NCBI RefSeq assembly: GCF_001419765.1
Contig: NZ_LIRK01000151.1
Coordinates: 1 to 51,711, forward strand
DNA length: 51,711 nucleotides
Direction: 5' to 3'
Source: Streptomyces torulosus
GTDB taxonomy: Bacteria > Actinomycetota > Actinomycetes > Streptomycetales > Streptomycetaceae
The notes below the pieces were generated by a model. It worked only from the letters and a program-made list of their open reading frames with translations. It was not told where the DNA came from and did not search any database. Positions 19,139 through 27,718 of the stretch are shown in pieces. Both the position numbers and the translations under genes were made by a program. How positions within the stretch are numbered: the first letter of the stretch is position 1; each line of letters starts with the position of its first letter.

Positions 19139-19769
19139 GCCGTCGCGTGAGCCGTCGTACGGTGCGTCACCGAAGCCGTCGCACGCGCAGCAGCCGGTGT
19201 CGTCGTACGGGGCCTCGTACAGCCCGTACGGCGGTGACGACCGGGATGCCGGGCACGCGGCCGAGGACACGTACGAGGGCGGGCTGCGCAAGGTGGCCCG
19301 GTTGATCCTGTTGGATCCGCTGGACCGGATCCTCCTGCTGCACGGGCACGAGCCGGACGATCCGAAGGACGACTGGTGGTTCACCCCCGGCGGCGGCGTC
19401 GAGGGCGCGGAGACCCTGGAGGAGGCCGCCCTGCGGGAGCTCGCCGAGGAGACCGGGATCACGGACGCGGAACTCGGCCAGGTCCTCTGGCGGCGGAGGT
19501 GCTCCTTCCCCTTCGCCGGGCGCCGCTGGGACCAGGACGAGTGGTACTTCCTGGCCCGTACGGCCGTCGCGCACCAGCCGCTGCCCGGTGCGGCGGGCCT
19601 GACCGAGCTGGAACGGCGCAGTGTCGCGGGAGCACGCTGGTGGACGTGCGGGGAACTCACCCGCACGCATGAGACTGTGTACCCGACCAGACTCGCCGAA
19701 CTGCTGCGCACGCTGCTCGACGAGGGTCCCCCGGCCCAGCCCGTGGTCCTCGAGACCGAAATTGTCTAG
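19128..19769 (+). CDS. Nudix hydrolase
   Basis: A 213-residue protein with a perfect Nudix box (GGGVEGAETLEEAALRELAE followed by ETGI). The N-terminal ~50 residues are low complexity (Ser/Tyr/Pro) and specific to streptomycetes. The substrate, a nucleoside diphosphate linked to another group, cannot be assigned. The GTG start overlaps the sipZ stop. Confidence 0.88.
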   Translation: MSAEPSREPSYGASPKPSHAQQPVSSYGASYSPYGGDDRDAGHAAEDTYEGGLRKVARLILLDPLDRILLLHGHEPDDPKDDWWFTPGGGVEGAETLEEAALRELAEETGITDAELGQVLWRRRCSFPFAGRRWDQDEWYFLARTAVAHQPLPGAAGLTELERRSVAGARWWTCGELTRTHETVYPTRLAELLRTLLDEGPPAQPVVLETEIV

Positions 19770-19825
19770 AGGCGTGCGGGGCTGGCGCACAATGGTGGGA
19801 TCGCACGGCTGAAGGGGAACATGCC

Positions 19826-20134
19826 ATGAGCGCCGAGGACCTCGAGAAGTACGAGACCGAGATGGAGCTGAAGCTCTACCGGGAGTACCGCGATGTCGTC
19901 GGTCTGTTCAAATACGTGATCGAGACCGAGCGGCGCTTCTACCTCACCAACGACTATGAGATGCAGGTGCACTCGGTACAGGGCGAGGTGTTCTTCGAGG
20001 TGTCCATGGCGGACGCCTGGGTGTGGGACATGTACCGCCCGGCCCGGTTCGTGAAGCAGGTGCGGGTGCTCACGTTCAAGGACGTGAACATCGAGGAGCT
20101 CAACAAGAGCGATCTGGAGCTGCCGGGCAGCTGA
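19826..20134 (+). CDS. DUF2469 protein conserved in actinobacteria
   Basis: A 102-residue acidic protein ([40 protein letters not shown]). It is nearly invariant among actinobacteria and always near yraN and yifB; its function is unknown. ATG at 19826 with AAGGGGA upstream. Confidence 0.9.
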   Translation: MSAEDLEKYETEMELKLYREYRDVVGLFKYVIETERRFYLTNDYEMQVHSVQGEVFFEVSMADAWVWDMYRPARFVKQVRVLTFKDVNIEELNKSDLELPGS

Positions 20135-20276
20135 GTCCGGGGCCGGGTGTCGCTGGGCGGCGGGTGCTGTCGTCATCCGTGTGGGTGACGAGGTTGTCCA
20201 CAATCGTCGGCTTTTCCACCAAGATCCAATAGCGGGCGGGGATGCCCTCAGTGTTGGCGCCGGAGGTGGTGCCGAC

Positions 20277-20642
20277 ATGGGCAACGTACGAGGAGCACTC
20301 GGCAGGTACGGCGAGGAGCTGGCCGCACGGCGGCTGGCCGAGGCCGGGATGACGGTCCTGGAGCGCAACTGGCGCTGCGGCAGGACCGGTGAAGTCGACA
20401 TCGTGGCCAGGGACGGCGACGCGCTGGTCGTCTGCGAGGTCAAGACCCGAAGGGCCGGCCCCTTCGAGCACCCGATGGCGGCCGTCACGACCACCAAGGC
20501 GGAACGCCTGCGCGGCCTCGCCGAACGCTGGCTCCAGGAACACGGAGGGGCCCCACCGGGCGGCGTCCGCATCGACGTGGTGGGAGTCGTCCTGCCCCAC
20601 CGCGGCGCACCCGTCGTGGAACACGTGCGGGGGGTGGCCTGA
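20277..20642 (+). CDS. yraN: YraN family endonuclease-fold protein
   Basis: A 121-residue member of the YraN/UPF0102 family, which has a restriction-endonuclease-like fold ([40 protein letters not shown] with the D-ExK pattern). ATG at 20277 with GGAGGTG upstream. The stop overlaps the yifB start by one base, so it forms one unit with yifB and dprA, as in many bacteria. Role unknown; a link to DNA uptake or recombination is inferred from the neighbours. Confidence 0.9.
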   Translation: MGNVRGALGRYGEELAARRLAEAGMTVLERNWRCGRTGEVDIVARDGDALVVCEVKTRRAGPFEHPMAAVTTTKAERLRGLAERWLQEHGGAPPGGVRIDVVGVVLPHRGAPVVEHVRGVA

Positions 20643-20917
20643 TGGGATTCGCCCGCACCTGCTCCGTGGCCCTCGTGGGCGTGGAGGGCGTCGTCGTCGA
20701 GGTCCAGGCGGACCTCGAACCGGGCGTTGCGGCGTTCACGCTGGTGGGCCTACCGGACAAGAGCCTGACGGAGAGCAAGGACCGGGTCAGGGCGGCGGTG
20801 GTGAATTCCGGCGCCGAGTGGCCCCAGAAGAAGCTGACGGTGGGCCTGAGTCCCGCGTCGGTGCCCAAGGCGGGCAGCGGCTTCGACCTGTCAAGCACTA
20901 CGACAGGACGCCTTTAA
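20642..20917 (+). pseudogene. yifB: 5' fragment of yifB/comM, cut by the integrated element
   Basis: The first 83 codons of a YifB/ComM-type protein (GFARTCSVALVGVEGVVVEV; FTLVGLPDKSLTESKDRVRA; NSGAEWPQKKLTVGLSPAS), covering about half of the Lon-like N-terminal domain. The frame then runs into the element and stops at 20917 after eight foreign codons. The rest of the gene lies at 47983-49365. The two parts join exactly in frame through the shared TTCGACCTG. Confidence 0.93.
20882..20890 (+). other. Left attachment site core (attL)
   Basis: TTCGACCTG, identical to 47983-47991. The left flank belongs to yifB (codons Ser-Gly before Phe81), the right flank to the element. It encodes Phe-Asp-Leu of yifB. 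The length of common sequence is typical of large serine integrases, which need only a short core. Confidence 0.85.
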
Positions 20918-20935
20918 GCGCTACCCTCATCCGCT

Positions 20936-22756
20936 ATGAAGACCGAGCCTGCCAACGGCGCACGGCGCCGCGTCGTGATCTACACCCGGATCTCAGACGA
21001 CCGTGAAGGCCGCCGCTACGGCGTCAGACGCCAGGAACGCGACTGCCGGAAACTGGCCGAAGAACTGGGCGTTGACGTCGTCGAGGTCCTGGTGGAGAAC
21101 GACATCTCCGCATACTCCGGCAAGCCGCGCCCGAAGTACGACCGCATGCTCAAGATGCTCCGCGCCGGGCAGGCTGACGGCGTCCTAGCCCTGACATCCC
21201 GGCGTCTCCAGCGCCGCTACCGCGAAGCCTTCGACTTCCTGGACCTCGTCGAGGAGAAGAACCTCCTCGTCGCCACGGTCAAGGGCGGCACCTACGACCT
21301 CACCACCGCCGACGGCCGACGCGAAGCCCGCCGCAAGGCAGTGGACGACCAGCACGAGGCCGAGGAGATCGCCGAGCGCGTCCGGGACGCCAAGAAGGAC
21401 AACCTCCGCGAGGGCACCTACCGAGGCGGCCCGCGGCCCTTCGGGTACGAGCGCGACGGCGTCACACCGCGCTCGCTGCGGTGCCCGCAGTGCCCCGCCA
21501 AGGACGGCTTCATCATCGACCGCGAGGACGCCCCCGATACCGGCGACTTCATCGTCACCACCACCTGCGGCGAGTGCGGAGCCGAGGCGGAGATCGCCGA
21601 AGGATCGGAGGCATGGCACCTCGGCAAAGCCATTGACGCGATCATCGCAGGCGACTCGCTGCGCTCGGTCTGCCGAGAGTGGGCTGAGAAGGGCGTGCGC
21701 ACGGTGCCCCGCCGCAAGCGGACGGAGGATGGCGGCCGTACAGAGCCGGTCGCGCGCGAGTGGCAGGCGACCGAGCTGCGCCGCACACTGCTGCGGCCAC
21801 GGAACGCAGGCCTGATCGACCACCGCGGGGAGATCGTCGGCAAGGCCGCTTGGCCGCCTCTGACGACCGAGGACAAATGGCGGGCGGTCAAGGGCATCCT
21901 GGAACAGCCGGAGCGCCGTACGACGCCCGGCAACGCCCGCAAGTGGCTCGGCTCGGGCATCTATCGCTGCGGAGCGCTCGTGACGCTCTACAGGGCCGCA
22001 GACGGCCGGGAGTTCGTGCACACGGGCCAGTACACCGACGACGAGATGGCGTGGCCGTTGTACGCCGCCGCAGAGGCCCCAGGCGGGCAGCGGTGGACCC
22101 CGCCAGAGCTGGAAGCGTCCTTCGGTAAGCTCAAGGCGGCCAAGGTTGAGCCTGAGCCAGAAGGCCGGCGGGGGTGCCGCGAAACCCTGCGCTGCTCTAC
22201 CTCAGGCACTGGCGCCGAGCGGAAGCACCTCGTGGCCTACCGGTGCCGCTCTGCCGTCCACGTCACGCGTACCGCCGAGCTGCTGGATGGCTACGTTGAA
22301 GCCGTGGTCGTCGAGCGGTTGAGCAGTCCGGACGCCGTGAGTCTGTTCGCTCCGACCCCGGACAAGGGTGAGTCGACGGAGCACCTGGCGACGAGGGCGA
22401 ACACGCTGCGCGCGAAGCTCGATCAGTACTCCGCCGACTACGCCGACGATCTGATCACCCGGAAGCAGATGATCGACGGCACGGCCCGCGCTCGCGCGAA
22501 GTTGGCGGAGATCGAGGCGGAGATGGAGCGCCGGGCCACGGTGCCTGTCCTCGCCCGCCTACCGCTCGGCACCCCGGAAATCGGGAAGGCGTGGGAGGGG
22601 TACACGCTGGAGCGGAAGCGGGCGATCCTCGACGCCATCATGGAGGTGACCGTATTGCCGTCGCGGCGGGGTCGGCCGAAGGGGTTCAAGCCGGGGACCG
22701 GGCAGGTGTACTTCGATCCGGAGTACGTACGGATCAAGTGGAAGACACCCAACTGA
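20936..22756 (+). CDS. int: Large serine integrase
   Basis: A 606-residue large serine recombinase. The resolvase domain has the nucleophile Ser20 (IYTRISDD), the conserved ENDISAYSGKPRPKYDRML segment and the DG.LAL.SRRL strand. The recombinase domain and a coiled-coil region (LRAKLDQYSADYADDLITRK) follow. Between the two DNA-handling parts lies an extra Cys4 module (Cys183, 186, 211, 214), not usual at that place. The start lies 46 bp from attL and the gene reads into the element; TACCCT at 20922-20927 could give a nearly leaderless mRNA. It is presumed to recombine the attB in yifB with attP of the circular form. No excision factor was recognised. Confidence 0.93.
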   Translation: MKTEPANGARRRVVIYTRISDDREGRRYGVRRQERDCRKLAEELGVDVVEVLVENDISAYSGKPRPKYDRMLKMLRAGQADGVLALTSRRLQRRYREAFDFLDLVEEKNLLVATVKGGTYDLTTADGRREARRKAVDDQHEAEEIAERVRDAKKDNLREGTYRGGPRPFGYERDGVTPRSLRCPQCPAKDGFIIDREDAPDTGDFIVTTTCGECGAEAEIAEGSEAWHLGKAIDAIIAGDSLRSVCREWAEKGVRTVPRRKRTEDGGRTEPVAREWQATELRRTLLRPRNAGLIDHRGEIVGKAAWPPLTTEDKWRAVKGILEQPERRTTPGNARKWLGSGIYRCGALVTLYRAADGREFVHTGQYTDDEMAWPLYAAAEAPGGQRWTPPELEASFGKLKAAKVEPEPEGRRGCRETLRCSTSGTGAERKHLVAYRCRSAVHVTRTAELLDGYVEAVVVERLSSPDAVSLFAPTPDKGESTEHLATRANTLRAKLDQYSADYADDLITRKQMIDGTARARAKLAEIEAEMERRATVPVLARLPLGTPEIGKAWEGYTLERKRAILDAIMEVTVLPSRRGRPKGFKPGTGQVYFDPEYVRIKWKTPN

Positions 22757-22778
22757 GACTCCCCCGACGAGACGTGAA

Positions 22779-22813
22779 GATGGCCCGGCTGGGGTGTCCC
22801 CAGCCGGGCCATC
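22779..22813. terminator. Bidirectional hairpin terminator after int
   Basis: Perfect 16-bp arms (22779-22794 and 22798-22813, GATGGCCCGGCTGGGG) around a TGT loop, placed between the convergent int and the 192-aa gene. Confidence 0.88.
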
Positions 22814-22824
22814 TGGTGAGTCCT

Positions 22825-23403
22825 TCAGCGGAAGCCGATCTCGAATTCATACCTGAGCTTGGGGCCAGCCTCGGCGCCGGCTCGGCCCTTGACGCTGGGT
22901 CCTAGCCATTCCTCGCGGCGGGCCCTGGCTACCCATGTGCGGATCGTCTCTTCAGGGCGCTGGAAGTCTGCGGCAAGGCGCTTGATGGCGCCTGATGGCT
23001 GACCCGGTCCTGTGTAGACCCAGTACCGGTGTGCCACCTCACGCAGCAGTTCGTCGTTGAGTGTCACTCGACCGCCCTCGCGAATGCGACGCACAAGCGG
23101 TGTGTCCTCAAAGGTGGTCGGCGGCGGCCCAGAGTCGGGCCCCAGTTCGGCCCGCACGTGGCGCAAGATGTGACCGACGGGGACTTTTTGCAGCATTCCG
23201 CCGGTCACGCCCCCGATGCCGTTGGGGCCCGGGCTTACTTCGAGCCGGGAGATGACAAGGCCTTGCTCTCTGCGGCTCACGTCCCCGGACGCCAACCACT
23301 CGCCAGCATCTGATTCGCACTTGAAGGTGGCCACCACGTCGGTCTCGTCGTCGGCGCTCAACGAGACACGAATGGCCGGCTCTGCCCCGGGCGCGCTTGT
23401 CAC
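22825..23403 (-). CDS. Unknown protein with C-terminal HTH
   Basis: A 192-residue protein from the GTG at 23403, where AAAGGAGA lies 5 bases upstream; the frame is open further upstream but without a ribosome site. The N-terminal half is acidic (RVSLSADDETDVVATFKCES); the C-terminal part has a helix-turn-helix-like stretch (AIKRLAADFQRPEETIRTWV) followed by a basic segment. It runs against int and is divergent from the XRE gene, so a regulatory or excision role is possible. Not assignable to a known family. Confidence 0.7.
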   Translation of the reverse strand: MTSAPGAEPAIRVSLSADDETDVVATFKCESDAGEWLASGDVSRREQGLVISRLEVSPGPNGIGGVTGGMLQKVPVGHILRHVRAELGPDSGPPPTTFEDTPLVRRIREGGRVTLNDELLREVAHRYWVYTGPGQPSGAIKRLAADFQRPEETIRTWVARARREEWLGPSVKGRAGAEAGPKLRYEFEIGFR

Positions 23404-23414
23404 CACGTCTCCTT

Positions 23415-23510
23415 TAGACACCTGGTGAGTATGTCTACGGGGGAAACAGGGCGTCAACTCACACCACGTCGGGTGAGGTGGTTGTTTTGAGTCACCATCT
23501 CTGGTTACAT
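23415..23510. promoter_or_regulatory. Divergent promoter/operator between the 192-aa gene and the XRE gene
   Basis: For the rightward gene, TTGTTT (23482-23487), a 17-base spacer and TTACAT (23505-23510) place the start of transcription on the ATG at 23517, giving a leaderless mRNA. On the leftward side, TAGACA (23415-23420) and TGTCTA (23432-23437) form an inverted repeat just upstream of the 192-aa gene, a likely operator. Confidence 0.55.
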
Positions 23511-23516
23511 GGCTAC

Positions 23517-23756
23517 ATGACCGCAACGGTAGCGGAGAAAATCCGCTCACGGCTGCGTGTCCACCTCGATCTGCCGCCCCCGGACGAACGCCGGGAGCTC
23601 AGGGAGAAGGCCGGACTCTCGCAGCAGGAACTCGCCGACGTCATCGGCGCGACCCGTCAGGCCGTAAGTCACTGGGAAGCCGGTCTTCGCACCCCGCGCG
23701 GAGTGCTGCTCGATCGGTACGTCGAAGCGATCCGCACCCTCAGGGAGGCGGCGTGA
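23517..23756 (+). CDS. XRE-family HTH regulator
   Basis: A 79-residue protein whose HTH covers about residues 31-58 (LREKAGLSQQELADVIGATR, QAVSHWEAGL). No ribosome site precedes the ATG; the promoter position suggests a leaderless message, which is common for repressors of actinobacterial elements and phages. It overlaps the next gene as GTGA. Probably the element's maintenance/excision repressor or a modulator of it (inference). Confidence 0.82.
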   Translation: MTATVAEKIRSRLRVHLDLPPPDERRELREKAGLSQQELADVIGATRQAVSHWEAGLRTPRGVLLDRYVEAIRTLREAA

Positions 23757-23941
23757 GGGCGGCGGAGCGGGCTCGCATCGCCCGCGAGCAGGGCAACGAG
23801 CGTGAAGCCACCTACTGGCAGAGCATCGCCGACCTGGTCGCTACCGCGCCGCCCCTCAGCCCCGAGCAGAAGGCCCGCCTCCAGATCCTGCTCCACACGG
23901 AGGACACGGCACCGACGGTGTCTCGGCAGAGCGCCGCATGA
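23753..23941 (+). CDS. Small unknown protein coupled to the XRE gene
   Basis: 62 residues, charged N-terminal helix (RAAERARIAREQGNEREATY) and no known motif. The GTG start overlaps the XRE stop by 4 bases, so the pair is translated together. It could be a partner of the regulator or an excision factor; neither is shown. Confidence 0.65.
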   Translation: MRAAERARIAREQGNEREATYWQSIADLVATAPPLSPEQKARLQILLHTEDTAPTVSRQSAA

Positions 23942-23945
23942 AAGC

Positions 23946-24018
23946 GGCCCCCAGCAGGCGCGCCAACGCCTGTAGCCGGGGGCCTATCCGATCCCAGGAA
24001 ACGCCGAAGCCCCGGCGT
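23946..24018 (+). terminator. Two hairpins between the regulator pair and the 231-aa gene
   Basis: First hairpin GGCCCCC (23946-23952)/GGGGGCC (23978-23984) with an inner AGGCG/CGCCT; second ACGCCG (24001-24006)/CGGCGT (24013-24018). They lie in a 117-bp gap and could end the regulator transcript or be processed RNA structures. Confidence 0.5.
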
Positions 24019-24058
24019 AGACCTTCCACAGCCAGCCGGGGCCCCAACAAGAACGGAT

Positions 24059-24754
24059 GTGAACAGCATGGCACACGCTGCGCTCCCCAGCACCACCCCG
24101 GCCCCCGCCGACATCCCGTGCATGCTCGCGGGTCAGAGCCGCAAGGTCCGCGTCGCCGGACTGAAGCCCGTCACCGTCATGCTCCGCCCCGGCCAGCTCG
24201 AAGACGACGGCAGCCTGACCATCCAGTGGTCGTACCTCAAGGGCGGCACCTACGACATCGAAGCCGCCTACGACCACCGGATGATCAGCCGCGAGGACGC
24301 CGAGACCCGGCTCAGCGCCGACCTCGCCGAGCGGGGCATGACGGTCACCGCGTTCCTCGACGAGCAGCGCACCACCGCCCTCGCCGCCGCCCTCTGGATC
24401 GCCCGCTACGGCTACGCGCAGGCCATCACCAGCCCCAACCCGGCCGCCAGGCTCGACGACATGTGCGACGCCGTCGCCGAACTCTGGGACGACATCACGC
24501 CCACGCTGCCAACGGAGTTCGCGGGCGTGGACTTGGAGTTCGCCAAGACCATGCAGGCCGCCGTCGCCGACAGGCTGTGGGCGTTCACCGCCGTCGAGTA
24601 CGCCCGTATCGAGGCGGGCGACGGATACGGCTACCTGTTCGACCTGCTGGCCGATGGCCTGAAGGGCGGCGCCGACCCGCAGACGATCAGGACGGCCGCA
24701 CTCGACGCGCCCCGCCGGATCCGCGAACTCGCCGAACTGGCCGACTGCGCGTGA
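24059..24754 (+). CDS. Unknown protein in the replication operon
   Basis: Up to 231 residues; the GTG at 24059 or the ATG at 24068 could be the start. The sequence is balanced and globular, with SLTIQWSYLKGGTYDIEAAY in the N-terminal part and an Ala-rich helical C-terminal part. No family recognised. It is the first gene of a rightward run leading to the primase-helicase, so a role in replication or its control is possible. Confidence 0.7.
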   Translation: MNSMAHAALPSTTPAPADIPCMLAGQSRKVRVAGLKPVTVMLRPGQLEDDGSLTIQWSYLKGGTYDIEAAYDHRMISREDAETRLSADLAERGMTVTAFLDEQRTTALAAALWIARYGYAQAITSPNPAARLDDMCDAVAELWDDITPTLPTEFAGVDLEFAKTMQAAVADRLWAFTAVEYARIEAGDGYGYLFDLLADGLKGGADPQTIRTAALDAPRRIRELAELADCA

Positions 24755-24915
24755 TGTCCCGTCCGGCCGCCGCACCCGCCGCCCCGCTCGTGGCCGGGCG
24801 AGGGTGCGGCGGCCGGACACCACAACCCGCACTTCCCATCCGTTCGCGAAGCCGCCTTCCTTCCAAATCAACCCGCACTGGCCGGCTCCGCTGCTCGCGA
24901 CAGGACACGCACGAC

Positions 24916-25227
24916 GTGAACACGAACGAGCCGACGGCATCCGCCGACGGCACCACCGCGGGAATCACCAGCCTGGACCTGAATGCGGCCTTCGCCCGCA
25001 TCCCAGATCTCGACGACGAGACGTTGCGAGAGCTGGTCCACGGCCTCGACACCGACCTGAAGGACTGCCGAAGCGGTCACCTCGACGAGTCCGACTTGGA
25101 CCTGATCGCCGTAGCAGCCGCCGCGCGCATCACCCTGCGCCGCCGCAAAGCAGCTGCCGCCCGAAGCCGGGCAATCCACCGCGTTAGCCAACTGATCAAC
25201 AACGACACCCCCGGCGGTACGGCGTGA
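24916..25227 (+). CDS. Small unknown protein upstream of the primase-helicase
   Basis: 103 residues from the GTG at 24916. Acidic middle (LDDETLRELVHGLDTDLKDC) and a basic, Ala/Arg-rich C-terminal helix (RITLRRRKAAAARSRAIHRV). The stop overlaps the start of the primase-helicase as GTGA. Size and placement suggest an accessory replication protein, not more. Confidence 0.65.
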   Translation: MNTNEPTASADGTTAGITSLDLNAAFARIPDLDDETLRELVHGLDTDLKDCRSGHLDESDLDLIAVAAAARITLRRRKAAAARSRAIHRVSQLINNDTPGGTA

Positions 25228-27653
25228 CGACTGTTGCCTACACCGCCATCGACAGACTTCGTGACGTCCTGCGCGACCTCGGCGAGCCGCCCCGCATGGA
25301 CCGCGGCGACAGCTTCCGCACCCGCGGCCTGTGCCACGACGGCGACAGCCCCGACACCGTGTCCGTGCGGCGCGGCGACGGCAAGGTCGACATCCACTGC
25401 CACAAGTGCGACGGCGACGACCAGTACCTGACCGCGATCGGATGGACTGCGGCAGATCTGTACGACGAGCCACGTGAGCGCGGCCAAGGGCCGTCCACGG
25501 CGCTGCCCCGGCCACGGCCGAAGCCTTCCCGGCCGAAGACCCCACGGGCGCGCACAAAGGCCAAGAGGCCCCTTCGTGGCGAGACCGCCAGCTACCCGTA
25601 CTGCGACGAAGACGGCGTACTCCTCTTCGAGGTCGTCCGGATCGAGATCCCAGGCCAGAAGAAGACCTTCCAGCAGATCAGCGCGGACGGCTACTACGGC
25701 ACGTCCGGTATCCGCCGTGTCCTCTACCGACTGCCGGGCGTCATCAAGGCCGCGCAGGCCGGTGAGATCGTCGCCGTCGCCGAGGGCGAGAAGGACGTCG
25801 AGACCCTCGCCGCAATGGGCATCACTGCGACCACGATGCCCGGCGGTAGCGGCATGGGATGGAGCGATGACTACACCCAGTCGCTGAAGGGCGCGGTCGA
25901 GGTCATTGTCATCGCCGACAACGATGAGTCCGGATTGGCACACGCCGAGACTGTCGCGGCGTCCCTCGACCGGCACGGGATCGGCTACCGCGTTCTCGTC
26001 TCCGACCGAGCGAAGGACATCACCGACCACGTCGCGGCCGGCGGAACCCTCGAAGACCTGGTGCCCGTGGAAGCACCATCAGCTGCACCCGCCACCTTCA
26101 ACGACTACCTTGCGCAGCGCGGCCCGACAGATGCCGGCCTCAACGCCGTACGCCACCACAGCGCCGACGACAGCACGCGGAAGCCGGAGCCCACCCAGGG
26201 GCTGGCGACGCTGTCCGAGTCGCCCAACATGCGGCTTCCCGAAACGTTCTGGAGCAAGAGCACGCAGCTCACCGCCATCCGTGAGGCAGCCCGCCGACGG
26301 CACAACTCGCCGGAAATGCTCATGGTCATCGTCCTCACCCGTATCGCCGCGCTGTGCGGTCCAACCGTCCGCGTAGCCACCGGCGCCGGTGACCCTGCCA
26401 CCTTGAGCGTCTTTGGCGCGGGCGTCGGCGAATCAGGGTCCGGGAAGGGCCGCGGCGACAAGACCGGCAGGAAGCTGGTCCCGTTCGACTACAAGACCCT
26501 CGGCGAGGACTTCGTGTCGATCGGCATCAGCACCGGTCGGGGCATCACCGCCGCCTTCCTCGCGAAGAAGGAAGTGCAGCTCGGGCACCCGGACTTCGAC
26601 GAAGAAGCCGACGCGAAGGGGAAGCCGCAGGAGAAGCGACTCACGCAGGTCGCCACCCGCGCGTACGCCACCGAAGACGAAGGGTCGACGATGATGGCGG
26701 CGATCCAGTCGAAGCACGGCGCCGACATCCCCGGAACCCTGTGCAAGTGCTGGATTGGGGAGGAACACCGGCAGTCCAACGCCACCGAGGAACTGCGGCG
26801 GAGTCTCGATGCGGACAGCTACACCATGTCGATGTTCGCAACCTTCCAGCCGGAACCGGCGGCCGAACTGCTCGCTACGGGCAGCATCGGCCTGCCGCAG
26901 CGGACTCTGTTCACGCTCGCCTACCGGTCCGAGGAAGAGATCGAGGCGACCCGTGACCGGACCGAGATCACGGATGCGGACTGGGACGACTACGGCGACG
27001 ACAGGCAGCAAAACTTTGTGCACGTCGCCGAGTTGATCGCGCCGGGAACCAACGGAATGACGGTCGCCAAGTTCGCCGAGAACCTCCGCGACGTGGTGAT
27101 CCGGCTGCCCGTCGCGGCGCAGCGTGAGATCGCCCGGATGATCGCGGACGGCGAGTCGCGGGAAACGACCGTGCACCCGCTCGACAAGCACCGGCCGCTT
27201 CAACTCGCCAAGACCGCAGCAGTGTTCGCGCTCCTTCACGGGGAGACGGCCGTCCGCCGACTCCACTGGGAGATGGCGAACGACCTGTGGGGCGTGTCCG
27301 CCGCTGTGCGGTCCATGATCGAGGCGCTCGCCGAGACGAAGGTACGACAGGCAGCGGAGGCGCGCAGGGCGGACGCGGTGGCAACGAGCCGGGCCGTGAA
27401 GGCGGCGGAGATCGAAGTGGAGACCGGTGCGAATCCTGTCGTTGTTCGGCTGGCACGCAAGCTCGCTCGGAAGCTTCAGGCCAAGGGTCCGATGCGTTCC
27501 AGCGACGCTCAGCGCGGCCTGATCACAGGCGCCGACCGCAGGGCATACCAGGAGACGGGGGCGGACGCGCCGGTGTGGCCTGCGGTCGCCCGGTACGCAT
27601 CCGATTCGGGCATCGTCAGCATCGACGGCGATGGGGTGTTCTCGGTTGTCTAG
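25224..27653 (+). CDS. Toprim primase fused to a P-loop helicase-like domain
   Basis: An 809-residue replication protein. Residues ~35-65 hold a CHC2-like zinc site (CHDGDSPDTV...HCHKC). A Toprim domain follows (VAVAEGEKDVETLAAMGITA with its Glu, then VIVIADNDESG with the DxD-type motif). The C-terminal half has a Walker A-like loop (GAGVGESGSGKGRGDK, ~residue 400) in a DUF3987-like ATPase. It should prime and unwind DNA at the element's origin. Most AICEs carry RepSA or a primase-polymerase instead; this type is closer to phage and plasmid primase-helicases. The iteron array lies 65 bp downstream. Confidence 0.82.
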   Translation: MTTVAYTAIDRLRDVLRDLGEPPRMDRGDSFRTRGLCHDGDSPDTVSVRRGDGKVDIHCHKCDGDDQYLTAIGWTAADLYDEPRERGQGPSTALPRPRPKPSRPKTPRARTKAKRPLRGETASYPYCDEDGVLLFEVVRIEIPGQKKTFQQISADGYYGTSGIRRVLYRLPGVIKAAQAGEIVAVAEGEKDVETLAAMGITATTMPGGSGMGWSDDYTQSLKGAVEVIVIADNDESGLAHAETVAASLDRHGIGYRVLVSDRAKDITDHVAAGGTLEDLVPVEAPSAAPATFNDYLAQRGPTDAGLNAVRHHSADDSTRKPEPTQGLATLSESPNMRLPETFWSKSTQLTAIREAARRRHNSPEMLMVIVLTRIAALCGPTVRVATGAGDPATLSVFGAGVGESGSGKGRGDKTGRKLVPFDYKTLGEDFVSIGISTGRGITAAFLAKKEVQLGHPDFDEEADAKGKPQEKRLTQVATRAYATEDEGSTMMAAIQSKHGADIPGTLCKCWIGEEHRQSNATEELRRSLDADSYTMSMFATFQPEPAAELLATGSIGLPQRTLFTLAYRSEEEIEATRDRTEITDADWDDYGDDRQQNFVHVAELIAPGTNGMTVAKFAENLRDVVIRLPVAAQREIARMIADGESRETTVHPLDKHRPLQLAKTAAVFALLHGETAVRRLHWEMANDLWGVSAAVRSMIEALAETKVRQAAEARRADAVATSRAVKAAEIEVETGANPVVVRLARKLARKLQAKGPMRSSDAQRGLITGADRRAYQETGADAPVWPAVARYASDSGIVSIDGDGVFSVV

Positions 27654-27693
27654 CGCTCCCGGCGGGTGGGCGCCGGCTCGCCCTTCACACTCG

Positions 27694-27711
27694 AACTTGT
27701 TCAAACAAGTT
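27694..27711. promoter_or_regulatory. Perfect palindrome AACTTGTT-CA-AACAAGTT
   Basis: 8-bp perfect arms with a 2-base centre, 40 bases after the primase-helicase stop and 8 bases before the first iteron. It is low in GC compared with its surroundings. A regulator or initiator binding site is likely. It contains GAAC-N2-GTTC, which differs from the LexA box GAAC-N4-GTTC. Confidence 0.6.
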
Positions 27712-27718
27712 GCTCCGA

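Noticed and set aside
27694-27711. LexA/SOS box in the palindrome after the primase-helicase
   Set aside because: The actinobacterial LexA box is GAAC-N4-GTTC; here the spacing is two bases, so it does not fit.
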